A stretch of 5,714 nt of DNA. Origin: an uncultured Verrucomicrobiota bacterium. GTDB taxonomy: Bacteria; Verrucomicrobiota; Verrucomicrobiia; Methylacidiphilales; Verrucolacustridaceae. The notes beneath the pieces are model-generated. The model made no database searches, was not told where the DNA came from, and worked only from the letters and a program-made list of their open reading frames with translations. Both the position numbers and the translations under genes were made by a program. Below are positions 1 to 5,569 of this stretch, in pieces. The first letter of the stretch is position 1. Every line of letters starts with the position of its first letter. The stretch covers positions 1-5,714 of the forward strand of contig CAIVGD010000131.1 in assembly GCA_903905395.1 (NCBI GenBank). Direction: 5' to 3'.

Positions 1-4
1 CCTC

Positions 5-77
<73 letters not shown>

Positions 78-173
78 CTGTCGCGGTTAAACCCCGAGCG
101 GGGAGACTGACGATGGGGTTCCAATCCGGCGAATGTGGAGATCGGAAACCGCAGAGCAAGGAGAAAAGAATTT
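78..173 (+). promoter_or_regulatory. tRNA-Thr to tuf leader with potential secondary structure
   Basis: This is 96 bases of non-coding sequence. Inverted repeats allow an outer stem GCGGTT (83-88) with AACCGC (147-152). Inside it are AACCCC (90-95) with GGGGTT (115-120) and a short TCCG/CGGA pair (125-128/143-146). A competing small hairpin CCCC-GAGC-GGGG (92-103) is also possible. The tuf ribosome binding site AAGGAG (158-163) lies just 3' of the fold, ten bases before the ATG. I see no convincing -35/-10 promoter and no T-tract terminator, which fits readthrough from the tRNA. The structure is drawn by eye and unproven. It could be a tRNA-mRNA processing region or a translational leader. 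Confidence 0.35.
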
Positions 174-1367
174 ATGGCTAAAGAGGCATTTAATCGTTCT
201 AAACCCCACGTCAACGTCGGCACTATCGGCCACGTCGATCACGGGAAAACCACATTGACCGCGGCCATCACCACGATCCTTTCCAAAAAGGGTTTGGCCG
301 AAGCCCGCGCGTACGCCCAGATCGACAACGCACCTGAGGAAAAAGAGCGTGGTATCACGATCAACACCTCCCATGTCGAGTACGCCACGGAGAGCCGCCA
401 TTACGCCCACGTCGATTGTCCCGGACACGCGGACTATGTGAAGAACATGATCACTGGAGCCGCCCAAATGGACGGAGCCATCCTCGTTGTCAGCGCCGCC
501 GACGGCCCGATGCCGCAGACCCGCGAACACATTCTTCTCGCCCGCCAGGTTGGCGTGCCCGCCCTCGTGGTCTTCCTGAACAAGGTGGACATGGTGGACG
601 ACAAGGATCTGCTCGAGCTCGTCGAGGTGGAAGTCCGTGAGCTCCTCACCAAATATGAATTCCCAGGCGACACGATTCCGATCATCAAGGGAAGCGCCCT
701 CAAGGCTCTCGAGTCGGGCGACCCCAAGAGTGATGCCGCCAAGTGCATCATGGAATTGATGGACGCAGTCGATAAGTTTATCCCAATCCCCGAGCGTCCG
801 AAGGATCAGCCCTTCCTCATGCCGGTGGAGGACGTGTTCAACATTGAAGGTCGTGGCACCGTGGTGACCGGCCGAGTGGAGCGCGGAGTCCTCAAGAAGA
901 TGGAGGAAGTGGAAATCGTAGGCATCAGGCCCACGGCGAAAACGGTGGTCACGGATGTGGAAATGTTCCGCAAACTCCTCGATACCGCCGAGGCGGGCGA
1001 CAATGTCGGCCTCCTATTGCGCGGCACGAAGAAAGAGGATGTCGAGCGCGGCCAAGTCGTCGCCAAGCCCGGCACTATCAAACCCCACACCAAGTTCAAG
1101 GCCACTGTGTACGTCCTGAGCAAGGATGAGGGCGGCCGCCACACCCCATTCTTCAACGGGTACCGACCCCAGTTTTATTTCCGTACTACAGATGTGACGG
1201 GGATCGTCACGCTGAAGGCCGGGGTGGAAATGGTCATGCCCGGAGACAATGTGGACATCGAAGTCGAGCTGATCACGCCGATCGCGATGGAGAAGCAGAT
1301 TCGTTTTGCCATCCGCGAGGGCGGCAAGACGGTCGGGGCCGGACGGGTCACCGAAATTGTGGCCTAA
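174..1367 (+). CDS. tuf: Translation elongation factor EF-Tu
   Basis: EF-Tu is the cytosolic GTPase that delivers aminoacyl-tRNA to the ribosomal A site. The 397-residue product has the usual family length. The GTPase motifs are in order: P-loop GHVDHGKT (19-26), switch I RGITI (59-63) with its magnesium-binding Thr62, switch II DCPGHADY (81-88) with the catalytic His85, base-recognition NKVD (136-139) and GSAL (173-176). Domain 2 has RGTVVTGRVERG, and domain 3 has GYRPQFYFRTTDVTG, the tRNA/EF-Ts-facing region. The end GRVTEIVA is close to canonical. The ATG at 174 is chosen because it gives the family N-terminus MAKEAFNRSKPH and is preceded by AAGGAG at 158-163. The frame is open back to an ATG at 135, but the extra 13 residues contain this ribosome binding site. 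It lies between tRNA-Thr and tRNA-Trp. Nothing in the protein looks damaged. Whether the genome has a second tuf copy cannot be judged here. Confidence 0.98.
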   Translation: MAKEAFNRSKPHVNVGTIGHVDHGKTTLTAAITTILSKKGLAEARAYAQIDNAPEEKERGITINTSHVEYATESRHYAHVDCPGHADYVKNMITGAAQMDGAILVVSAADGPMPQTREHILLARQVGVPALVVFLNKVDMVDDKDLLELVEVEVRELLTKYEFPGDTIPIIKGSALKALESGDPKSDAAKCIMELMDAVDKFIPIPERPKDQPFLMPVEDVFNIEGRGTVVTGRVERGVLKKMEEVEIVGIRPTAKTVVTDVEMFRKLLDTAEAGDNVGLLLRGTKKEDVERGQVVAKPGTIKPHTKFKATVYVLSKDEGGRHTPFFNGYRPQFYFRTTDVTGIVTLKAGVEMVMPGDNVDIEVELITPIAMEKQIRFAIREGGKTVGAGRVTEIVA

Positions 1368-1393
1368 ACGTCAGGGAACATGACCGGAGGGAA

Positions 1394-1421
1394 GGAGTTT
1401 CGCTTTTGGGAGCGGGACTCT
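1394..1421 (+). other. Hairpin between tuf and tRNA-Trp, possible processing site
   Basis: The arm GAGTTTCGCT (1395-1404) pairs with AGCGGGACTC (1411-1420) over ten contiguous pairs, two of them G-U, around the loop TTTGGG. A G-U pair at 1394/1421 can extend it. No run of T follows, so it does not meet the pattern of an intrinsic terminator. Its position 27 bases after the tuf stop and 18 bases before the mature tRNA-Trp suggests an RNase III-type cleavage point or a 3'-end stabiliser for tuf mRNA. That role is inferred. The rest of the 72-base spacer shows nothing clear. Confidence 0.4.
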
Positions 1422-1439
1422 CACCAGCCGGACGGATGG

Positions 1440-1512
1440 AGGGCAGTAGCTCAATTGGTAGAGTAGCGGTCTCCAAAACCGTCGGTTGGGGGTTCGAGTC
1501 CCTCCTGCCCTG
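1440..1512 (+). tRNA. tRNA-Trp (anticodon CCA)
   Basis: The cloverleaf is complete. The acceptor stem AGGGCAG (1440-1446) pairs with CTGCCCT (1505-1511), with G1512 as discriminator. The D stem is GCTC/GAGT (1449-1452/1461-1464, one G-U pair). The anticodon stem is GCGGT/ACCGT (1466-1470/1478-1482) around CTCCAAA, placing CCA at 1473-1475. The T arm is GGGGG/CCCTC with loop TTCGAGT (1488-1504, one G-U pair). The 3' CCA is not encoded. The D-loop to anticodon-loop sequence strongly resembles E. coli tRNA-Trp. The tRNA-Trp next to secE is a common bacterial arrangement. Mature tRNA and the secE start codon are only 22 bases apart, so the secE message is probably freed by RNase P/Z-type processing of a joint transcript. 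Confidence 0.97.
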
Positions 1513-1534
1513 CACCTGAAGTCAGGAGAAAGGT

Positions 1535-1846
1535 TTGGCAATCATGGAAGCGTTGAAAATCGGAGGAAGCTGGATCATCACGGCCGCTGTGGGAGGACTC
1601 TCCCTCACGGCCGCGGTCATGCTTTTTTCCTACCGCATGGTGCTGACCAAGTTCATCGGGGAAGTCCGGGCCGAGCTGATGAAGTGCTCTTGGCCATGGG
1701 ATCCGACCGAGACGGGGGTTCGCCGCTATCGTGAACTGATCGACAGCACGGCCGTCGTCGCCATGACGACGCTGGTTCTGGCCGCGTACACTTCCGGATT
1801 CGATTTTCTCATCAGCCGCGTCGTCGGCTGGCTGGTGAGGTTTTGA
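1535..1846 (+). CDS. secE: Preprotein translocase subunit SecE
   Basis: SecE is the small membrane subunit that clamps SecY in the SecYEG protein-export channel. The 103-residue product carries the family signature in the amphipathic surface helix, FIGEVRAELMKCSWPW (40-55), matching the usual EVRxELxKVxWP pattern. A transmembrane segment follows at about 71-93. There is also a hydrophobic stretch at about 13-32, so the protein probably has two membrane passes, compared with one in minimal SecE and three in E. coli. The start is uncertain. TTG at 1535 has AGGAG (1524-1528) at a good six-base distance. The in-frame ATG at 1544 sits 15 bases from that site but could use AAAGG (1529-1533). The stop codon is four bases from the nusG ATG, so the two genes are probably translationally coupled. 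The rpmG gene often found before secE is not present. Confidence 0.94.
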   Translation: MAIMEALKIGGSWIITAAVGGLSLTAAVMLFSYRMVLTKFIGEVRAELMKCSWPWDPTETGVRRYRELIDSTAVVAMTTLVLAAYTSGFDFLISRVVGWLVRF

Positions 1847-1850
1847 GGGC

Positions 1851-2426
1851 ATGACGATGACTGAAGTTATCATTCCATCCGAAGCGGCTTGGTTCGCCGT
1901 TCACGTTCTCTCCGGCCAGGAGTCGAACGTAAAACGCCACATGTTGCTTCGGATCAAGACGGAGGAGGTGGGGGATTTTGTGGAGGAAGTGGTCATCCCG
2001 ACGGAACGCATCTCGGAGATCAAGCGCGGCAAAAAAGTGGAGACCGAGCGGAAACTTTATCCGGGTTACCTTTTTGTGAAAATGACGCTCTATGATGCGG
2101 AAAAGAAACTTCACGAGCGGCCGTGGTATTTTGTGAAAGAGACTCCTGGGGTCCTCGGCTTCGCCGATGGCGACCGACCGACCGCCATGCGCCCGGCTGA
2201 GGTGGAGGGGATGCTTACTCAGATCCGGGATAAGGAAGAGAAGATCACCCCGAAAGTTATTTTTGCCGTGGGCGACAGAGTCAAAGTGGGCGACGGTCCG
2301 TTTCAGAATCAGGAAGGTCTCATTGAGGAAGTTGACACCGAACGAGGACGGGTGCGGGTGGCCGTTTCCATCTTCGGGCGCTCCACCCCGGTGGAATTGG
2401 AATACTGGCAAGTGGAGAAAACCTAA
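1851..2426 (+). CDS. nusG: Transcription termination/antitermination factor NusG
   Basis: NusG binds the RNA polymerase clamp, suppresses or promotes pausing, and through its KOW domain contacts Rho or ribosomal S10. The product is 191 residues, close to the usual 175-190. The NGN domain starts at WFAVHVLSGQE (14-24) and includes the conserved PGYLFVKM. The KOW domain begins around VGDRVKVGDGPF (140-151) and continues through EGLIEEVD and VSIFGRSTPVELEY, very like E. coli NusG. The first ATG (1851) is used. A second in-frame ATG at 1857 would remove only two residues. The ribosome binding site is weak (GAGG at 1837-1840), and with only four bases after secE, reinitiation from secE translation is likely. 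The TAA stop overlaps the TAAGGA ribosome binding site of rplK. Confidence 0.97.
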   Translation: MTMTEVIIPSEAAWFAVHVLSGQESNVKRHMLLRIKTEEVGDFVEEVVIPTERISEIKRGKKVETERKLYPGYLFVKMTLYDAEKKLHERPWYFVKETPGVLGFADGDRPTAMRPAEVEGMLTQIRDKEEKITPKVIFAVGDRVKVGDGPFQNQEGLIEEVDTERGRVRVAVSIFGRSTPVELEYWQVEKT

Positions 2427-2435
2427 GGATATTTT

Positions 2436-2861
2436 ATGGCAAAAGAAATCACTGGAATCATCCGTCTACAGATCCCCGCAGGGGCCGCGAATCCCGCTCC
2501 TCCGGTGGGTCCTGCGCTAGGCCAGCAGGGCGTCAACATCATGGCGTTTTGCAAGGAGTTCAACGCCCGCACGGCCAAGGAAGCTGGAAATATTTTCCCC
2601 GTGGTCATCACGGTGTACAAGGACAAGAGTTTCACTTTCATCACCAAGTCCCCACCCGCTTCCATTCTCTTGAAAAAAGCGGCGGGTCTCGCCTCTGGTT
2701 CCAAAGAGCCGAACCGGTTGAAGGTGGGCAAGGTGACCAAGAAACAGGTGATGGATATCGTCAAGGTGAAGCGGAATGATCTGAATGCGGCCTCCGACGA
2801 GGCGGCTTTCCGTATCATTGCCGGCACCGCCCGCCAGATGGGCCTCGAGATCTCTGGCTAA
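2436..2861 (+). CDS. rplK: 50S ribosomal protein L11
   Basis: L11 sits at the base of the ribosomal stalk on 23S rRNA helices 43/44, in the GTPase-associated centre. It supports factor-dependent GTP hydrolysis and, in many bacteria, RelA signalling. The 141-residue length is exactly typical. The N-terminal domain has IRLQIPAGAANPAPPVGPAL (9-28), including Pro22/Pro23 of the thiostrepton-contact region, followed by GQQGVNIMAFCKEFNA. The C-terminal RNA-binding domain runs to the end at about residue 141. The ATG at 2436 has AAGGA (2425-2429) six bases upstream, overlapping the nusG stop. In E. coli, L1 represses rplK-rplA by binding the leader. Here only nine bases separate nusG and rplK, so any L1 operator would have to overlap the nusG 3' end. 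I could not identify one. Confidence 0.98.
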   Translation: MAKEITGIIRLQIPAGAANPAPPVGPALGQQGVNIMAFCKEFNARTAKEAGNIFPVVITVYKDKSFTFITKSPPASILLKKAAGLASGSKEPNRLKVGKVTKKQVMDIVKVKRNDLNAASDEAAFRIIAGTARQMGLEISG

Positions 2862-2875
2862 AGGAGAATGTAACC

Positions 2876-3592
2876 ATGCCTCAACAACCCAGCCGCCGTT
2901 ATCGTGAAGGCAGTAAGCTTCTTGAGCCGAAGAAACGTTATTCGGTCGTGGAAGCGGTTGCCCTTTTGAAAAAAATGCCCGTGGGCAAAAGCAAGGGGAA
3001 CCCGAGCGTGGATCTTTCCTTCCATCTCGGAGTGGATCCGAAACAGAGTGATCAGGTCGTACGCGGCACGGTCAGCCTGCCTCATGGATCCGGCAAGAAT
3101 GTCCGCGTGATCGTTTTCGCCCAAGGCGCAGCGGCCGAGGCCGCCAAAGTGGCTGGGGCATCCGTAGTCGGTTTTGCCGACCTCATCAAGAAGGTGCAGG
3201 AGGGATGGGCGGACTTCGACGTGGCGGTGGCGACTCCCGACGCGATGGTGGAAGTGCGCAAACTGGGCAAAGTGCTGGGCCCCCGTGGCCTGATGCCCAA
3301 TCCCAAAACCGGCACGGTCACCGAAGACACAGCCAAGGCGGTCAAAGAATGCCAGGCGGGCCGGGTGGAATTTAAAATCGACAAGGGTTCCAACCTCCAC
3401 GTCAGCTGTGGCAAACTCAATTTTGAAGATAAGAAACTAGGGGAGAATGTGCACGCGGTGCTGGATTCTATCGCCCGGGCCCGTCCGCCGGGAGCGAAGG
3501 GGAAGTACCTCCAGAATTGTGTCCTGTCTGCGACTTTTTCTCCCGGCATCCCCATCGCGGTCAGCGAGGTGGCGGCCGGGTCGGAAGATTAA
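2876..3592 (+). CDS. rplA: 50S ribosomal protein L1
   Basis: L1 forms the mobile L1 stalk that helps deacylated tRNA leave the E site. In many bacteria it also represses its own operon. The product is 238 residues, normal for the family (about 230-235). The diagnostic segment KLGKVLGPRGLMPNPKTGT lies at 129-147, in domain II, flanked by the two halves of domain I. The N-terminus PSRRYREGSKLLEPKKRYSV and the late FSPGIPI also fit. The ATG at 2876 has AAGGAG (2861-2866) nine bases upstream, overlapping the rplK stop by one base. An out-of-frame ATG-TAA at 2868-2873 lies between them but is too close to the ribosome binding site to be used. No defects seen. Confidence 0.98.
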   Translation: MPQQPSRRYREGSKLLEPKKRYSVVEAVALLKKMPVGKSKGNPSVDLSFHLGVDPKQSDQVVRGTVSLPHGSGKNVRVIVFAQGAAAEAAKVAGASVVGFADLIKKVQEGWADFDVAVATPDAMVEVRKLGKVLGPRGLMPNPKTGTVTEDTAKAVKECQAGRVEFKIDKGSNLHVSCGKLNFEDKKLGENVHAVLDSIARARPPGAKGKYLQNCVLSATFSPGIPIAVSEVAAGSED

Positions 3593-3611
3593 CAAAGGAA
3601 AAGGAAAGAAG

Positions 3612-4136
3612 ATGAAAGAAGAAAAAGCTTTAGTCATTGAGACGCTGCGGGAATGGGTGAAGTCCTCGCCCTATCTCATCGTGTTGGATTATACCGGGAT
3701 GAAGGTCGCGGAGTTTTCCGAGTTGAGAGGCCGTCTGCGCAAGGTGGGAGCGGTCGTCAAGGTTGTGAAGAACACCCTCTTCAAACGGGCGATGGGGGCG
3801 GCGGATCTCACGGGGCTGGATAAGGATCTCGCCGGTCAGACCGCGATCGTCGCTGGTGGGAAGGACGCGCCGGCCGCGGCCAAGGTGATCAAAACTTTCA
3901 AGGCCGAATTCACCCGTCCGATCCTCAGGTCCGGGGTGATGGACGGCAAGATTCTGGGGAGCAGTGAGCTCATCATGCTGGCGGATCTGCCTTCGATGGA
4001 AGTTCTTCGCGGACGCCTTTTGGGCGCCCTTTCGGCACCGGCCGCAACCTTGGTTCGCCTCTTGGCGGAACCGGGAGTGCGTTTGGCCCGGGTCGTGCGG
4101 ACCAAGGCGGATTCCGTCCCGGCGGGCGGAGCGTAA
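3612..4136 (+). CDS. rplJ: 50S ribosomal protein L10
   Basis: L10 anchors the L7/L12 dimers to the ribosome and with L11 forms the stalk base. From the ATG at 3612 the product is 174 residues, a normal length. The N-terminal rRNA-binding domain shows the typical MKEEKALVIETLREWVKSS and LRKVGAVVKVVKNTLFKRAM. The C-terminal long helix that carries L12 dimers includes LLGALSAPAATLVRLLAEPG. The frame is open far upstream into rplA, but the start at 3612 gives the family N-terminus and has AAGGA (3601-3605) six bases before it. In E. coli the L10-L12 complex binds an RNA leader before rplJ. Here the rplA-rplJ gap is only 19 bases, and the structured RNA instead follows rplJ. Confidence 0.96.
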   Translation: MKEEKALVIETLREWVKSSPYLIVLDYTGMKVAEFSELRGRLRKVGAVVKVVKNTLFKRAMGAADLTGLDKDLAGQTAIVAGGKDAPAAAKVIKTFKAEFTRPILRSGVMDGKILGSSELIMLADLPSMEVLRGRLLGALSAPAATLVRLLAEPGVRLARVVRTKADSVPAGGA

Positions 4137-4281
4137 AGATGAACATGAAAGGCAACAACCTTGAGTTAGCCCGGGAGCCTTTCCGGGATAATTCGGTCAC
4201 GGGTGTGACCGGCTAACCAGGTATCAACATTAACACTCCGGTCCCTGCGTTCGCGCGGGGGCAGGGGAAGGAGAAAACAAA
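4137..4281 (+). promoter_or_regulatory. Structured rplJ-rplL intergenic region, candidate rplL control element
   Basis: This 145-base gap is unusual in an otherwise tight operon. Three elements can be drawn. First, a three-way junction: outer stem GTTAGC (4165-4170) with GCTAAC (4212-4217), enclosing CCGG/CCGG (4171-4174/4183-4186) and a perfect seven-pair hairpin CGGTCAC/GTGACCG (4194-4200/4205-4211). Second, a hairpin 4241-4249/4254-4262 closed by a TTCG tetraloop. Third, a competing long imperfect stem 4236-4248/4261-4273 that would include the rplL ribosome binding site AAGGAG (4268-4273). A possible 25-codon ORF at 4139-4216, with GGAG at 4128-4131 upstream, overlaps the first element. 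No T tract follows any hairpin, so I do not call a terminator. A regulatory role in setting L7/L12 output is inferred. Confidence 0.45.
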
Positions 4282-4662
4282 ATGGCAATGAATCTGGAAG
4301 AAGTCGTGACGACCTTGAGCGGTTTGACCGTTCTCGAAGCGTCTGAACTGGTCAAGAAACTCGAAGAGAAGTGGGGCGTCAGTGCTGCGGCTCCTGTCGC
4401 GGTGGCCGCCGCGGGTCCGTCCGCAGGGGCAGCTCCGACTGAAGAGAAGACGACCTTTGAAGTTGTTCTCAAGGAAGCTGGCACCAATAAAATTGGCGTC
4501 ATCAAGGAAGTCCGCGTCGTGGTGCCCGGTCTCGGCCTCGCCGATGCCAAGGCCCTCGTCGAGGGAGCTCCCAAAACTTTGCGCGAAGGCGTGACAAAGG
4601 ATGAGGCGGCCGAAATCAAAAAGAAACTTGAGGCGGCAGGCGCCAAAGTGGAGATCAAATAA
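4282..4662 (+). CDS. rplL: 50S ribosomal protein L7/L12
   Basis: L7/L12 is the multi-copy stalk protein that recruits EF-Tu, EF-G and other GTPase factors. The 126-residue product has the normal three parts: an N-terminal dimerisation and L10-binding domain (about 1-34, SGLTVLEASELVKKLEEKWGV), an Ala/Pro/Gly-rich flexible hinge (about 35-54), and the globular factor-binding domain with EKTTFEVVLKEAG, NKIGVIKEVR and GLGLADAKALVEGAP. The ATG at 4282 has AAGGAG (4268-4273) at eight bases. A second in-frame ATG at 4288 would drop only two residues. It is needed in several copies per ribosome, so it is usually expressed above its neighbours. The structured gap in front and the strong ribosome binding site may serve that purpose. 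Only 38 bases, with a small hairpin (4671-4684), separate it from rpoB. Confidence 0.98.
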   Translation: MAMNLEEVVTTLSGLTVLEASELVKKLEEKWGVSAAAPVAVAAAGPSAGAAPTEEKTTFEVVLKEAGTNKIGVIKEVRVVVPGLGLADAKALVEGAPKTLREGVTKDEAAEIKKKLEAAGAKVEIK

Positions 4663-4700
4663 CCCAAATTCCCGGAACCCCGGGCCAAGGAGAAGCACGC

Positions 4701-5477
4701 ATGTTGAAGTCGACCAAAGTCGAGCGGGTGAATTTCGGACGGTTGTCCGAGACGGTGGAAATGCCGAATCTCATGGAGGTTCAGCTGGATTCCTACCGTG
4801 CCTTCCTTCAGGAAGGTATCAACCCCAAGCAGCGGAAGAGTGATGTCGGTCTCCAAGCCGTCTTCCGCGAGGTCTTCCCGATCGAGTCTTACGACGAGAA
4901 GATCAAACTCGACTTCAGTCACTACGAACTCGGGAAAGCCAAAAATGGCCCGATCGAATGCCTGCGGGAAGGCGTGACGTACGCTGCGCCCCTCTACGTG
5001 ACCTTCGTTTTGCATAACGACGGTTCCACGATCGAGGAGCGTGTTTACATGGGTGAACTCCCTCTCATGACCAAGCAGGGGACTTTCGTGGTGAACGGAG
5101 CGGAGCGGGTGATCGTCAGCCAGCTCCACCGTTCGCCCGGAATCTGCTTTGAATCCAGTATCCACGCGAACGGGAAGATCCTCCACAGTTACCGGATCAT
5201 TCCGGACCGTGGGTCGTGGCTGGAAGTTTCCTACGACACCTCGGACCTGCTCTATGTCCATCTCGACCGCCGGAAACGCCGGAGGAAGTTTCTCCTCACG
5301 ACGCTCCTGCGGGCGCTGGATTACAGCACCGACGAGGACATCATCTCACTCTTTTACCGGATCGAGCCGCTGAAACTCGCGGAGGATCTGGAGGAGAACG
5401 AACTGAGCCAAAAGGTGCTCATCAAGGAAGTGCGCGATATCGCGAACGCCGATCTGGTGGTCGCCCGTGCCTTTGAG
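4701..5477 (+). CDS. rpoB: RNA polymerase beta subunit, 5' fragment
   Basis: This is the N-terminal fifth of the beta subunit of RNA polymerase. The family is usually about 1,150-1,350 residues, and only about 259 residues here are RpoB-like. Clear matches are VQLDSYRAFLQEG, VFPIESY, REGVTYAAPLYV, VYMGELPLMT, GTFVVNGAERVIVSQLHRSPG (127-147, the beta1/protrusion region) and RIIPDRGSWLE. The ATG at 4701 has AAGGAG (4687-4692) eight bases upstream. The 'FGRLSETVEMPNLMEVQLDSY' style of N-terminus points to the PVC group. After VVARAFE (residues 253-259) the match ends abruptly. The same frame stays open by chance for 31 more codons to TGA at 5571-5573, but those residues are AT-rich-coded and not RpoB-like. 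No catalytic residue of RpoB is present. I read this as truncation by a chimeric join, not as a natural short gene. rpoC would be expected beyond the missing part. Confidence 0.95.
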
Positions 5478-5569
5478 TGTGGTGGTTCGTGTGATGAGTC
5501 AAAGGTCAAGATCTTCAATGAATCAGTTCTTGCTACTGTTTTACCAACAGAAATATATTCTTTTTGCAG
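5478..5569 (+). other. Eukaryotic-like intron 3' end
   Basis: Base composition changes sharply here: by hand count 5491-5569 is 27 G+C of 79 (about 34%), against clearly GC-rich flanks (5570-5714 is 85 of 145, about 59%). The end resembles a spliceosomal acceptor: a branch-point-like TTTTAC with A at 5543, 26 bases before the end, then ATATATTCTTTTTGCAG finishing at 5569. The exact left boundary is not visible. It lies somewhere around 5470-5490, where RpoB similarity ends. No bacterial feature is apparent in this stretch. An AT-rich bacterial segment with a chance acceptor-like motif is the alternative. Confidence 0.6.

Noticed and set aside
135..173. In-frame upstream ATG that would lengthen EF-Tu by 13 residues
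   Set aside because: The extension contains the AAGGAG ribosome binding site of the ATG at 174, and the family N-terminus MAKEAF starts at 174.
2868..2873. Minimal ATG-TAA ORF between rplK and rplA
   Set aside because: It is only one base from the AAGGAG, too close for initiation, and most likely chance.
3447..3611. Open frame extending rplJ upstream into rplA
   Set aside because: It overlaps rplA and is not L10-like. The ATG at 3612 has a ribosome binding site and gives the normal L10 N-terminus.
4171..4262. Intrinsic terminator(s) between rplJ and rplL
   Set aside because: The hairpins are GC-rich but none is followed by a run of T.
4230..5261. Long minus-strand open frame (343 codons) opposite rplL and rpoB
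   Set aside because: It is the antisense shadow of two clearly recognised genes with GC-rich codon use. It has no recognisable domain and no independent start signal.
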